Part shown: positions 36,905 to 49,047 of the stretch, in pieces
How positions within the stretch are numbered: the stretch's first letter is position 1
How the letters are laid out: every line of letters begins with the position of its first letter
From: Incurvaria masculella
Lineage: Eukaryota; Arthropoda; Insecta; Lepidoptera; Incurvariidae
DNA: 64,000 bases
Assembly: GCA_946894095.1 (NCBI GenBank)
Contig: OX335642.1
Span: 7,203,021 to 7,267,020 of the forward strand
Direction of reading: 5' to 3'
Notes under the pieces: generated by a model
Database searches by the model: none
Told to the model about the DNA's origin: nothing
Seen by the model: only the letters and a program-made list of their open reading frames with translations
Made by a program: the position numbers and the translations under genes

Positions 36905-37151
36905 CCTGAGGGAATCCAACGGCCTCCAGCCCGTGGTGCGACAGTCCAAACGGGCCCAAGCCACCTAGTGGCCCCGGGCCCATGCCCATGTGGTGAGCGC
37001 TGGAGTGGTGCGCGTACGGGTTCTGGGACAGCGGCGAAGGCTGCTTCAGGTAGTGGAAGTAGTGGTGGAGCGGCGTAGTGGAGTGGTGGGCTTGAGGCGC
37101 CGCCGGTCCGGTCGCCGTCGGCGCCGAGGCAGAGTTCGTCAGCAGAGCCAT
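36905..37151 (-). CDS. otd: First coding exon of the otd/Otx homeobox gene
   Basis: Encodes an 82-residue N-terminus from the ATG at 37151, plus one base of a split Gly codon. The region is low complexity, with His, Pro, Ala and Gly (HHSTTPLHHYFHYLKQPS, MGMGPGPLGGLG), and ends with LGPFGLSHHGLEAVGFPQ. The GPFGL-HGLEAVGF-QG stretch is the conserved Otx-family N-terminal motif that precedes the homeodomain. The donor CAGG/GTGAGT is strong. Joining to 258 gives [14 protein letters not shown], exactly as expected for the family. An in-frame TAG upstream supports this start. Regulation may involve the short upstream ORFs described separately. Confidence 0.93.
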
Positions 37152-37290
37152 CGCTAGTAGTGCTGTCTTCTTCTCGTCACGGCAAATGCTATGACCGCTT
37201 TCTTCCTATGCGTGACATTTTCTCTTCGCCTCTCGTCCGATTAGGCGTTCATTGTTCTCGCTGCGGCCGCTTCGTCGAATCCATGTCGAT
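37152..37290 (-). promoter_or_regulatory. otd: Predicted 5' leader of otd with three short upstream ORFs
   Basis: A good acceptor (CCTATCTCCTTTCAG, AG at 37292-37291) suggests the exon begins at 37290 and that an upstream non-coding exon exists. In the leader, uORF1 starts at 37284 (11 codons, MDSTKRPQREQ, stop by 37249). uORF2 starts at 37252 (3 codons) and overlaps uORF1's stop. uORF3 starts at 37218 (9 codons, stop by 37189). All end before the main ATG, a layout that usually lowers or conditions translation. Confidence 0.55.
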
Positions 37291-37604
37291 CTGAAAGGAG
37301 ATAGGGACGGATTAAGATTTTATGACAATGCTGTTTTCGTTGTTTGGGCTGTCGCAGCCGTGTTTGTACCTGGTTCGAGTCATTGCATTGAGATTGGCGA
37401 GATTTGGTGTTCTTCTTTGGCTTTTCCTGTAAGTTGCACAAATGAATGAATACAATGAAATCCTTCCTAGCATTGGTAGCATTCCTAAAAAGTATGTCAT
37501 GATTTTGGGTGAATTTACCAAGTGATATACAGATAAAGTAGAATTCCTCAAGAAAACTTTCAGCATGAAATGTTCATTTATTTGTGCTATATTTTTAAGT
37601 TGAA
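37291..37604. other. Sequence upstream of the predicted otd exon
   Basis: Probably intron or promoter-proximal DNA of otd. No core promoter could be assigned. Confidence 0.35.
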
Positions 37605-37760
37605 ATAGATGGCTGATACCACTTTTATGATATTAGCCCAACGCACCTCATTGGAACTGGGTGCCATGCCAGGATCCTAATTACATTGAATTGGATGGAA
37701 AACATTTTTTTTTTTTTGCCTCGGTGTTGCCCTACCACCAATCAGGGGTTCGGGCAGATT
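37605..37760 (-). mobile_element. SINE A fragment, reverse
   Basis: Contains TAGATGGCTGATACCAC, GGGTGCCATGCCAGGATCCT and ATTGGATGGAAAACA followed by a T run. Confidence 0.75.
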
Positions 37761-39779
37761 TACGTGGCATTCTAATTACTAACAACAATTCCCGTAGTCG
37801 CACACGACATGCGTACGGTCAGAAATACACTGGGATGTATTTTTGTTAAATGACGGAACACACTCAGTAAAAAAAGTTCACTTAGCTCAATAATAGAATA
37901 ATACAACTTGTTATTGATAATATCTGAATTGACGAGCAAACAATTTGTACTTTATACATTAAATATAGTCATGTTGAAAAGGTAGCAGTCAATAAAACTA
38001 ATTTAGCGTAAAATTAAAATGTTTTACAATTTGGCAATACAAAAATATTGACGGACAATGTACCAATATAACGTGATGTAAAATCAACAGTTTACGCTCT
38101 ATTACACGAGAAAAGAAACTGAGCCGTTCCAGGCGCCCGAGGTATCGAAATTGGAAATATATTTTCAACATATCGACGGGAACAAAAACGTTTTCTTTCA
38201 ACTGTCAGAATCGCAATTCGACCCGGCCAAATACTCTTCAAATCTGGTATCATCAAACAGTTCTTATATTTTAAGGGTGTTGCAAAAATGTGTAGTGTTA
38301 AATACACTAATATTAGTATAGTAGTGAAAACTTAGAAATATGCATCGAACAATAATTATATTGCCAGAATGATATCTTTAAATTGTATCTCAATATGATT
38401 TTCTGAGAGCCAATAACTTTAAATTGCTTTTGAAGAAATTTTAAATGTATTTCTTTTGTAATAAAATCATGAAGTTGTTTGATAATATTTATTGTATTAC
38501 AACTAAAATACGTTAATAGAACGACTATAAGACATTTTTCTGTATAATCTATGCATCTGGTTTAACATATCATTAAACATTTACGGGTGAATCTAATTGA
38601 ACTGTTTGAATGCAATTATGTCCTCACACATCATGCACATAAAAACCTGGCTTTATTGATGCTAAAATAATTAGTTTAACTAAAACTAAAACTAACAAAA
38701 AGTAATACTTTCTTACGTCACTTTGACACATCTATTATGGACGGTACGTCACTTTTGACACATCTCGTATGGACGGTAGGTCACTTTTGACACTAGTAAA
38801 TATTACTTTTGGTTATTATTAGTACTAGTTACTACTATTTATCTCGTCTGAGAGTTCTACATTATTTCTACGAAGCAACTTGTTGCAATGCAAGAAAAGC
38901 CGAGAGGAGACCCCCGTAGAACACCCCGCCAAACGTACCATACGGTAGGTACGTGTTGACAGGCATATTGTCACGTTTGGGGTTTGGATTTTTTTGGCGT
39001 CTAGTTACCTGAGACGGCCGTTAACGGCGAACAATTAGGGCATGATGGTTTGATTTCTGGAGGGTGACAAATGTGTGAGTGAGTAACTTGATGCTGTCAC
39101 CGATCTAAAATTGATGTTAAAGGGCTGAGATATCATGACGGAAAAATGGTATTTTCTTTCACTCTGTGTTACTAGTTTTGGAAACACTTCATTCATATTT
39201 ACTACCATACCTAGAAACGAAAAGGATTACCATGTTGAATGTACATAATATTCGTTGAAAAAAGCGACGTACTTGCGCCAACCGCTAGGACTGCATCTAG
39301 CGTGCAAAATGCGATGTTGGTGACGACACCAATATATAGTACGCGTATTAAGGTTGGATTAAATCAGTTTTTGTATGGTTAGTCCGGTGAAAATTCCGTA
39401 CTAAGTTTTGACAGGTTCACTCTGAATACGACTGTTACAGTAAGTATATCTTCAATCAGAAGTTCGTATCTTTCATTTAAGTTTTCGCTATTTCCTTCTA
39501 TTCATCAGACCATGTTTCCCGTTTCCTACCGATACTAAGAATAGTCCACTAGATGGCGAGTCTCTTTGCTGTAATGCAGTCGTCTGTTGGTATGTAACGT
39601 CAATTTTCTTTATGACTTGTTGGTCATTTATAGGGATAGAAAAGACTTGTCTAGACATGAAGCACTCTAATTTCCTGCATGATCATACATAAGATAGGTG
39701 CGTATATTATGTCTACATTGCCCGTGTTTTGTCCTGGCCACCCAGCCAACATACTTCTACTAAAACCCCGGTACTTTCG
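37761..39779. other. AT-rich intergenic or 5' sequence
   Basis: A short tandem repeat at about 38715-38795 has a 34-35-bp unit with ACGTCACTTTTGACACATCT and TATGGACGGTA (2.5 copies). No gene recognised. Confidence 0.5.
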
Positions 39780-40083
39780 TCACTCATTTCAAATTTACTT
39801 TCAAATTCAAGTAACATTTGGGCGCGTCCATTGTCGAGCAAGTGCTTTCTGCGGGCCGCCCATTTCACGGCTCATCGGCTCGCGGGTGCGTTCCGAAACT
39901 CCTCCAGAGGCGTTCGATTGTGTAACTCGGGCCCGGGGTTTTTTGCGGCGCGTTCCGAGATGCGGACAGATAGGCGGCCTTTGTGCCGATTCCGTGAAGC
40001 ACTTTTGGCGCGCCGATTTCTTTGGCGCGTCATTGATGGAGATTTTCGCGCATGTCGAAGATCCTACGTATGTTTTTAAGTAA
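39780..40083. other. GC-rich single-copy block upstream of otd
   Basis: High CG content (TTTGGGCGCGTCC, CTCGGGCCCGGGG, TTTGGCGCGCCGATTTC). Two overlapping open frames of 134 and 116 codons exist, but neither has a domain. An exon or CpG-rich regulatory element is possible. Confidence 0.25.
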
Positions 40084-40939
40084 GTACCTGAAAATGTGTT
40101 TCATTCCTTGTGCCTTAGAACTTAAGATCATACGAGGTTTTTTTCATGCTGTTGTTCGGTGGTGTATAAGTTTTAAAGCGGATAAGTTTTAAATTGGTAC
40201 ATTGTATTGCTGTGAAAAATATTTGTCTACCTGCCAATATCAGTTTGTTTCACTAAATATATGTTTTTATAAAAGTCTTTTTTAATGCCCATTTTGTATA
40301 GGCATTTAAGTATGCTCGCTTTAATTAATAAATGAATGTACGCAAAGCTACACCTTCTACCCTAGAAATTCCTAGAAAGACCAATCTGATAAACTATCGT
40401 TTTATAATTTTAGTTGTCATTCAATAAAGAAAAGTATCATTGAAATTGGTTCATCCAGTCGAAAGTTCTGAGGTAAGAAATTTAAAAAATAAACAGTAGA
40501 ATTAAGAACTTCCTCCTTTTTTAATGTCGGTTAAAAATGAGCTATTCCGAGTGAATTGAGGACTAATTTCCCCCATTTTAACAATAATTGTAATTAATAC
40601 ATATCCTAAACAATGTTTTTCAATTGCGACACTATATAATCGGTTATTTAACATTCTTAATACTTTGGTCCAGATAACATAACAACAGTGAAAATCTAAT
40701 CTAAACGAATATTCAATATCATGGAATTAAAATACACTACTTTCACCGCCTTGTAGGAGTTAAGGAGCGTCAACATTATTAAAATATGTTTAAGGCTTGA
40801 ATTTTAATGATTACAACCTAAACAACTCCTCAAAAAACCACCTCACAAAAAAAATCCATTCCAAGTTTTTGCAATAACCATGTTTTAATAACAGTTATTA
40901 AGGAAACTCACACATCAAACTCATTTCCCTCTTTGAATA
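40084..40939. other. AT-rich sequence, nothing recognised
   Basis: A stretch near 40435-40480 (GAAATTGGTTCATCCAGTCG) resembles the conserved tail of old transposons; nothing else. Confidence 0.35.
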
Positions 40940-41420
40940 TTTGTTCAAAATTGTCTATGTACCGACCACCGCCCTGACGTGGAGCAGTGGACTGTATGGT
41001 GCTGGGCGGGGCGGCGGTGGTACACGGGGCCGGGTTCAGGAACCGGCCTCCGGCAGCTTGGAGCGGTTGGTAGTGCTGAACCGTCGCTGGTGGTCTACTG
41101 CAGCAGGGAGGTTGGAGCCAAGAAGACGAGCTTTTAGGCGGGATACGGCGGCCTAGTATTTCCTCCAGCAGAGTACTTGTCGCGATGATTAGCTGTGTAG
41201 TAATAATTTTTTCCTCGCGACGTGCCTGCTTTTATAATCGAAAAAGGTGCATGTTTATAGTACAGGCAGCGCCGCGAGGTGGCGAGAAAGGCAGGCTGTA
41301 CCGCTCCCGACCCTCTGCCCTCCTCCGTCTCGGAGGGTCAGCCCTCTGAGGAGGGAAGGAGGCCGGGGGGGCACACGTAAAAGTGTTTCTGGGGCCTTTC
41401 CCGCCATTTCGTCTTATATG
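40940..41420. other. GC-rich block about 3.8 kb upstream of otd coding start
   Basis: Contains GGGCGGGGCGGCGGTGG and, near 41320-41365, a hairpin-prone CCCTCTGCCCTCCTCCG / CGGAGGGTCAGCCCTC stretch. No repeat match. A promoter or 5' exon of otd is possible but unproven. Confidence 0.25.
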
Positions 41421-42374
41421 GGAAATTCTGAACTCTTAGTACTCCACTGAAGAAAAACACCAAACCACAGTCTTATTTATTTTTCCTATTCTTTTTAAAC
41501 GTAATAAACACAAAACTTGTAATCAATGGATATTCGTAAACACAAGTGATTATAACATTATACAGCGTCTTAAACTATGTATATGGCTGTTTACTTAGTG
41601 AATCGTCCTTTCTTTACGTCAACATTTCAAATCTTAAAATATTTCAACATAAAATACATTTCTTTGGGCCATTTTCAAACAAAATGTTATAATACAATTT
41701 CGCGGCCGTCTATTTTATTACTTATCATACTGGAGACCTAATTTCGCGGGCGATAGTGGCGCCCGCTGCGGCGCTTCTCGTAACCTGTTTTAATAGGCCT
41801 GTTTACTTTTGTTGGTTCCAATCCAAAGGGTATGCATTTTTCGATAATGCACACTGCTGCAGCGTGAGTAAGGCAATCTGTACTAGGGGCCATGGGTAGG
41901 TAAAGAAACCTAAGTGTGTTTAGTCTGTTACAGTCTATGTTCACTCTCTGAATTCCCCAGGCAATGAAGGATACTCCAACGCCCCTAACACTGCTGACCA
42001 CGCCGCCGAACGAAGAGCGATTTATCAACAAAATGACAGCGACATCACAAATATTACTAAACAAACATCAGCGGGCCAAAACTATCGCGTTTGTGTGAAA
42101 GGAAAAAAAGCAAACAACAGTTCGCACTGCGGCAAAACGCTGGCTCTAAAAAGGGCCCGCTGACAGGCTGCTCCGTGTTTGAACAGTTGGTCGCTTTTAG
42201 CGGGCGCGGAGAATTTTGACAAATTGCAGTCGCCGTTGTGGGACGCGAGTTTGAAGGTTAGGCTAGGAGGAAGGTTAGGAGAACACGCAATACTCCTCCC
42301 GCGTTAAAATCCAACAGTCCAATCGATTAGCCTCATATTAAAGTCCAATCAGGCAATTCAACGTTTTTCTTAAT
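41421..42374. other. Sequence with no recognised feature
   Basis: A 108-codon minus-strand frame (41738-42064) has no domain signature. GC-richer at about 41980-42250. Confidence 0.35.
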
Positions 42375-42740
42375 GCAACCTGACATTAATGGCTAATACC
42401 ACACACCACATTGCCGAAAGAATTAGGTGCCATGCTAGGACTTGCCTTTGTGAGCACGGCTGTATTGGACTGAATGGAAAACACGGACAAGTTTTCATTG
42501 CCGCTTCGACCATCTTTTCATCCAATGCGATGGTGCGATGGTACCAGCCCGGCATGTTTAAACCCTACCACCTAGTAAGGGAAGGGTACCTACAGCTTTA
42601 CATGGGTTCCGAACCATGGAGCAGCTCGTATTCACTTATCCATTTAGAATGAGAAAGAAAGTGGTGAATGCATGGATTTGAACCCAAACCTCTAGTATTC
42701 TAGTCAAGCCCCGCGCTACTAGGCTATGAGCCGCTAAAAA
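42375..42740 (-). mobile_element. SINE A copy, reverse, near full length
   Basis: Left tail CAACCTGACATTAATGGCTA, body CATTGCCGCTTCGACCATCT, AACCCTACCACCTAGTAAGG, ACATGGGTTCCGAACCATGG, and a right head whose complement gives a B-box-like GGGTTCAAATCC (near 42676-42687) and an A-box region near 42715-42735. Confidence 0.9.
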
Positions 42741-43788
42741 CTCACCGTGATACCTAACATTGGAGTAACTGAATGTAACCATGAAGTAATCAGTTACCAC
42801 TAAGTAACCTAACCTAACGTAACCTAACGTAACAATAAAGTAACTATAAGCAACCACGAAGCAATTAACCCAATGTGTGACGTAAGAAAGTAGGTACTAT
42901 GAAATTTTCCTTAGTTTTTGTTTCAGTTACGACCATTAATCTCAATGTTTGCCCCTTAACAGTAACCTACACGGTAAAAAAATCTTAGTGGAATATACTT
43001 GAAAATATTCAATTCGATTAAATGCCTATCTTATCTATCAGCCACAGTTCTCGCGTTGATTCGAGTTCCCTGTAGCCTTATAAAATAATTTCCCACATCC
43101 GTCCCGCCTCCCGGGGCATTCCGCGACGCTTCCCGACCAATCTCCACGCCCCGAAACGAAATGAAGCAATATGCACAAATTAGTTCCCGTTTATCTTTCG
43201 ACGCCACGCGTCGCATTGTCGCGAGGGTGATGCCGGCACGCGGAGTGAGGGCGGGTATAGTACGGCGATGCGAGAAGCCGTTGATGAGATATCAAATAGC
43301 AATACGTATAAATTTGACTATCAGTTTTAAAGGAACTTAAAAATGGGCACCTAATCTAACTTCCGATTATACCGTGCTTGGTGTTTACGAACGCGTGATT
43401 TGGAGAGTGCAAATTTACCAGCCTGACATGAAGCCTACAGAAAAGAAGAAAAGATTTTGGAACTTCCTGGTACTTGAACACTCGCACAATTGTCTGCCTG
43501 TGTTGCCATAAAGTGGGTTTCTACTAACTCCAAGAAAGTAGCTAGTTGCGTGTACGTACTCCATAAGTGGGTGGTGTAGAATGCCTGCCAGTACGCCTCG
43601 AACAGGGTAATTTGAATTTGAAATTGACTAACTCTTTTGACGGAGGCGGTGACGTAGAAGATAAGTGTGGATTTATAGGCATTAAACTATTATTTAAATC
43701 CAACAGAAACCCATAAAAACAGTGGCAGCAAATAGGGTTAATTGTTTTTTTTTTTATTTGAAAATTAGCTATACTTGATGAGCTCTTA
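42741..43788. other. Mostly single-copy DNA with one GC-rich block
   Basis: Short CCTAA/CGTAA repeats at 42805-42835 are too few to be telomeric. The block at about 43030-43280 is GC-rich (GTCCCGCCTCCCGGGGCATT, GACGCCACGCGTCGCATTG) and a candidate regulatory element. Confidence 0.35.
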
Positions 43789-43944
43789 GGGCCGAGTGCA
43801 CGAACGGACAAAAAACAAAATCAACGTCAAAGTATGATCAAACACGTCACTTTGTGTGGACAGTATGGAAGGAACTCAATGCGCTAAAAGTGACGTGTTT
43901 GAACATTGATTAACTCAGCCGTTTCTTCGTGCAACCGGGGCTTA
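43789..43944. mobile_element. MITE C, copy 2
   Basis: Starts GGGCCGAGTGCACGAACGG and ends CTTCGTGCAACCGGGGCTT. Internal inverted AAACACGTCACTTT / AAAGTGACGTGTTT as in copy 1. Confidence 0.85.
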
Positions 43945-44749
43945 AAGTTTCGTTTATACTATACTTAACGTAACTTAAGGTCAGCAATACATGGAAGCAT
44001 TTTTTCAAAGACAATGACATTTTGTAAGTCAATTTGTAAGGACACCTCTCTTTACTATCCCTGTAGTACTCGCATTTACTTCCATTAGTTATCCAGAATA
44101 TTCCAGCAGAGGAGTAACTTTACCACCGTCTTTAACGAAAACCAGTACCTCATTCGGGAGTCCTGTAAAAGCCGCAGATCTACATTAGTGCCATTTCAGC
44201 CACCCCATATCGACCATAAATGGCTACTATTGATGCGAGCGTTTAATCTCGGTTTCCAGTATGCTATCTTTCAATGAGCAGAAACCAATTTCCAGCAGTC
44301 TCCCCTCTCCCGGGAATGGCGCGTGTCCGCTCGTGTTCCCTGCTTTATCCCATTGTATTTAGCGTAATGACGTCTGGTCTCATGTTACCGGCCGCTTGGG
44401 AGTTACGCTTTTTAGGTTCTTGGCCGGCCGGCGAACCAATCTGTGCGACATTTGATACGTATTTGTTTTGGGTTTATGGTATTGCACTTTCTTAAATATA
44501 TGAATGCATTATTTATTAAGCAATTTTATTGTATCTATCAAAAGGGGAACACTGCGTAGTTATAATTACAGGTTTATAAAAGGGACTTGACTATAGCGAT
44601 CCATCAAATCTATCATATCATACAATTAAATGACATACAATACAAAACAATATTACTACTAACATTTAATTTTGTCTGTCACTACCATAGACTTAGAATA
44701 GAAGACACAAAATGCAACCTGGGGTCTTTAAAAATGATGTGAAAAAGCT
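43945..44749. other. Single-copy DNA including a GC-rich block
   Basis: At about 44270-44480: CTCCCGGGAATGGCGCGTG and TTGGCCGGCCGGCGAACCA. No repeat match. An open frame of 73 codons lies across it without a domain. Candidate regulatory DNA. Confidence 0.3.
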
Positions 44750-44905
44750 TCTGACCGGTCGGTATGGTTTTCGCAGCCACCGTGTAAGTTCAGAATCCCA
44801 TGGGCATCGTCGGGCACCGCTTGTGTGAGGCTCTGGCTTATGCCATATGTCACGCTTAACATGAAAATACATCGTGGCCTTCGTGATAGGATCATATGTC
44901 AGCAT
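44750..44905 (+). repeat. Dispersed repeat H, copy 2
   Basis: Shares CCGTGTAAGTTCAGAATCCC, ATGGGCATCGTC and TATGCCATATGTCACGC-type blocks with 34915-35080. Confidence 0.7.
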
Positions 44906-45351
44906 ATGTGACATTGGCCATCTCCGTTACATACAAAAAGATAAAAAATCTCTAACATATCAGGATTGATAAAAAAAAAACAAAAATAAAATACAAAACA
45001 AGCACAAAATTGAAGCGATTCCGTTGCATTGAAAAAGTTTATTGTATCAATTTCCGATGCGAAGACATCTCGTTACAGATGTTACAAAGGGCAGGGCGTA
45101 CGTCTTCACAATCCCGGCGAGCGGAGTGAGGGCCGGGCGACATGTTTGCCGAGCTGTCAAAGTGACAATACCGCGAGAACGAGCATATTTATTTTCTTTC
45201 CGTATTTATCCAAACGCTAATAGCGAGGATATGAAAATAAACTATGAAATCGATGTCCGGGTGCACATTCTATTATATCGATGTCTTTGTTGAAAACTAT
45301 AAATGGATCTTTATTGGAGGCTGTCTAGTCTTTAGAACTTTTCAGCATTAT
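44906..45351. other. Single-copy block, partly GC-rich
   Basis: 45080-45180 contains GGGCAGGGCGTACGTC and CCCGGCGAGCGGAGTGAGGG. Overlapping short open frames have no domain. Confidence 0.3.
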
Positions 45352-45590
45352 ATCGGACTCGCGCACGAAGGGTTCCGTACCTTCAACACCAAAACAATTT
45401 TTTTTTTGTATGGGTTATTTGTATTTAATTTTTATTATTATTATTTTTTACCTATTTGTTGTTATAGCGGCAAAATAAATACACACTCTGTGAAAATTTA
45501 AGCTGCCGGACGGGCGGACGGACAGACGGACAGCGAAGGCTTAGTAATATGGTTCCGTTTTCACCCTTTGGGTACGGAACTCTAAAAACT
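45352..45590 (+). repeat. Dispersed repeat B, 5'-truncated
   Basis: GACTCGCGCACGAAGGGTTC at the left, TTGTTGTTATAGCGGCAAAA in the middle, and GGGTACGGAACTCTAAAAA at the right. Confidence 0.85.
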
Positions 45591-45751
45591 CTGGCAACGG
45601 CTTACCTCTTGTATTTCGCCAAATAACCTGCTTACCCAGTGATTGAAGTGTAAGAATAAAAACAGGACGTATTTAAATATCCTGCTAATATTCCAATTAG
45701 TATAACAGCAATTCATTTGATAACTTTTTATGCTGTATGCTACAGTTCATG

Positions 45752-45961
45752 ACAAACGAACTCGGAGCGCACAATATCAAATTCTCATTGCACTGAATAG
45801 CGCCCTTTGAAGTTCTTACGTATTCTTACGTGTCGTAGAAACTCCAGAGCATTAGTAGTGAGGGAATTCGTAAGCGAACTCACTCGCCGGCGCTTCCGTC
45901 ATTTTATGAAAAAGTGACAAAGTCCCCCCTATACCAACCAATTTCGATCGCAAAAGGAAGG
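45752..45961 (+). repeat. Dispersed repeat F, copy 2
   Basis: Contains GAATTCGTAAGCGAACTCAC and TCGCCGGCGCTTCCG. Matches 27085-27300. Confidence 0.75.
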
Positions 45962-46220
45962 AGGTGTGTCACCTAGCGCGCCTAATAAGACCCGCTGTCT
46001 CCAATTTAATAAAATTACCAACCTAACTTAAACGTACACAAGCAAACATAGTCGCACACATATTGGAGGGTTTGGTAACTGACTTAATTGACGCATTTTG
46101 AAAGCATATTCGCATGCGGTGGTGATCCTTGTACCGTGTGGCATGCGACGTGCCGCCACGTCCATAACGTGGTGGAGACGCGATACAACCACTCCTTCCT
46201 TCCTTTTCTTTTCAGGGACC
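45962..46220 (+). repeat. Dispersed repeat G, copy 2
   Basis: Contains CACCTAGCGCGCCTAATAAG, TGTCTCCAATTTAATAAA, ATTGACGCATTTTGAAAGC and CGCATGCGGTGGTGATC. Matches 14225-14480 imperfectly and follows repeat F directly. Confidence 0.55.
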
Positions 46221-47534
46221 ACTCCCGTCATTTCTTCTTCGATGGCGGGGACTGGCAACGATAGACGGGCTCCCAGGTGGCCCGCCGCACTGCCCGCCCA
46301 CTGCGCATTCCGATTTGAACTGTAAACGATTACACTGCTAAAAGCGTATACAATACAAGCATCCCGAATCAGATTGCACCCTAAATGAAGTAAGCACTAC
46401 AAATGATTCGGACTGTTTGTGTACGCGTTTACGGAAACAAAACCACAAAAATGGCATTAGTGCTCGTAGTTCACCTCAAATTTGAATCTAATCAATTGCT
46501 CTAAGCTGAACTTGAATTTTGACCTGAGGGGCATTAAACGCTTTGTGAAAAGACACGGTGGAAAGACGACGTTTACTCTTTAGAAACGTCAAAAAGTGAC
46601 ATTGACAGTTCCGCACACGGTGCCCTACCTCCGAAGCGTGAGCACTGTGTACGGCATTGCGTGACACCGCTAACTTCATACGTTCACGGAACGCCATTTT
46701 GAGGGCTGTAAGCCCGAATCGGACCAGTTTTGAGAGTGCTTTTGGTAACGATGGTCCACATCGGACCGCGACCCCAGACGTGCGTGTTGTGACAAAGACG
46801 TGAACGTCACGCCGCGGCGCTGGCTCCGGGGTGCCATTGTCCGCGCGCTCCACCGCACCCGCTAATGCGTTTCATTGTTGACATGCTCGCACTTTGTCGA
46901 GTTTTTGCCGAATTCTGCTTCGCGGCGTGCGGTTTGATGTTCGAGAGTGGTGTTTAAGTAATTTTCACTTTTTTTTCTGCGGCGAACGAGTATTGTGCGT
47001 GGATTTTCGATTAATTTCACTCGTATATTCTATAGATACTATTATTGAATAGAGTACCTCTAGAAGACATATATATGTATATTGCTAATTAACTACAGTC
47101 AGTTCCCAATATTGTATATTTTCAAGTTTATTAGCAAAAGATTATTTTGTTTTTAAGCATGATACCTAACTTTTATTTATTTTATAGAATGATTTACCTA
47201 CCGCTTAAATATACCTACTGACCTCATCACATGACTTGAACCACAGTTCCTAATCGGGTCATACGTTCTGTCACATGGTTATTGTGAAATAATTGAGACA
47301 TTTTTGTTGATATAGTAGGTAACCATTTATATACCTAAAGGAATTTACGATAACATTGATTTTGATGCTAAGCAGGATTATTAATAAAAGCCTTCAACCT
47401 GTGCGACCCGTCGTCTATAGCAGCACGAGCGAGATTCATATAAATATGTACGGACCGAGGATCCCTTGAGTGACTCCAAATGAAGATGAGGATTAGAACA
47501 GGCCTTTTCCTGCAAAGTTCGCCATATTTGCCAA
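46221..47534. other. GC-richer block then AT-rich sequence
   Basis: 46600-46960 is CG-rich with a 121-codon minus-strand frame that I cannot match to any family. Treated as composition-driven; a promoter-like region cannot be excluded. Confidence 0.3.
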
Positions 47535-47665
47535 GGCAGCGGAAATCAAAGATATGAAAATTTTAAGAAATGCATTCTTTGTCCATGGCTAAAGTACAAT
47601 TGTGCACGGCGAAATCGCCTTCCAGGCTCTAACGTTTTGCGACCCCTAAAAGTTGTCAGATTTTT
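47535..47665 (-). repeat. Dispersed repeat E, copy 3 (reverse)
   Basis: Complement shares GACAACTTTTAGGGG-like, AAACGTTAGAGCC and GCGATTTCGCCGTGCACAA blocks with 31055-31195. Confidence 0.7.
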
Positions 47666-48236
47666 TTTTCTATTTAAAATCTAAATTGAAGGTAAAAAAG
47701 ACAATATTTTTCCACTGTTTTCCTCAATCTAAAAGGTATATTAAAAAAAACATAAGACATTGATTTCGACAAGTTATTTTAGAAACCTTAATTAGTAATT
47801 TATTAAGAAAATTTATTTTTCCAAAAATTAAGAGCATATTTAACAGTTTTCACGCACTTTGGGGAATTGATAGGGTAACGACTCTCTTAAGTCTGTACTG
47901 GAGGAGGCCAATCTTCGTGCCGGATGAAGTCAATTTCACGCGCCGTCAGCCAGTTTTGCGTGCTTTACGCTCTATGAGCTGGAGCAGAATCTTGCTGCCA
48001 ATAACTGGTCTCTGTATATTATGAGAAACTGGTTAAACGAGGTTTGTGAGTGCGCGTCTGAAATATATGTGATATAACTACAAACACTAACAATTTTTGG
48101 ACTTTTTCCTTTACTTGTGCTGTAAGATCTTGTTTTGTGTCATATTTCATGATTCTAGGTCGACGGAAAGTACCCTACATAGGAAAAGAATATTGTTCAA
48201 TGAAACCAAAACCGTATCACCGCAACCCGAAACCGA
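47666..48236. other. Sequence with no recognised feature
   Basis: AT-rich, no supported gene. Confidence 0.4.
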
Positions 48237-48533
48237 AAAAACCGGCCAAGTGCGAGTCGGACTCGCACACGAAGGGTTCCGTACCATGGTACAAGATTTA
48301 ACACAAACATCACGCTTTTGTTGTATGGGGGACCCCTTTCATTTTAGTTATTTTTAAAATTTTACCTATTGGTTGTTATAGCGGCAAAATTAATCGACCT
48401 TTCGGCCGCCTACCTATTACGGTTCATAAGATATGTACAGCCCTGTGACAGACGGACGGACGGACGGACCGACTGCGGAGGCTTAGTAATAGGGTTCCGT
48501 TGGCACCATTTGGGTACGGAAACCTAAAAAAGG
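48237..48533 (+). repeat. Dispersed repeat B, full copy
   Basis: Starts ACCGGCCAAGTGCGAGTCGG, contains GAAGGGTTCCGTACCATGG and a short (GACG)n, and ends TTTGGGTACGGAAACCTAAA. Confidence 0.88.
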
Positions 48534-49047
48534 GACAGCCCAAAATTCGTGCACAGGTTACTAAAACGTTTCTAGCACAGGCAAGCGTTTAGTTGCTTTA
48601 GACGCTGCTGCCAAACGACGTGTTATTCGACCATGTGAATAATGGTACGAAATGCAACTTAAGTCAGATTTAATCACTCACTTGCGTTTTCACCCGGCAA
48701 GGTTAATTTACCATGGTAATGCCCCGGTTCCAATTTTGATGAACGGAACCTTAAAAAAGAATGAAGAATCAGTTTCTCGAACAAACACGAAGTATTGTCT
48801 ATGTCACGTAGACAAGAACCGAGCACACGTCCTACAAAGACATTCCTTTGAACGTCACGTCAGAAGTGTCACGTACGTAACGTACCTTTGTCGCGGCTTC
48901 AATACGACCGGATATTAAAAATGTTGTTCTTCCCTCAAATATTAAATTAGGATTTAATGTGTCACGTTTTTGGAAAAAAATTATACGTTTGGCGGACTAT
49001 GGCTGATTTTTGTATGCATGTTTCATGGTAAATTATAGCCAGAGCCG
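48534..49047. other. Sequence with no recognised feature
   Basis: An 88-codon frame (48652-48918) has no domain signature. Confidence 0.4.

Noticed and set aside
36884..37078. Plus-strand open frame over the otd exon
   Set aside because: Shadow of the real minus-strand Otx coding exon.
39679..40083. Two overlapping open frames (134 and 116 codons)
   Set aside because: They overlap in a CG-rich block where stops are rare; neither shows a recognisable domain.
42805..42835. Interstitial telomere (TTAGG)n
   Set aside because: Only two or three imperfect pentamers.
46488..46853. 121-codon minus-strand open frame
   Set aside because: GC-driven; no family resemblance; kept only as part of a GC-rich block.
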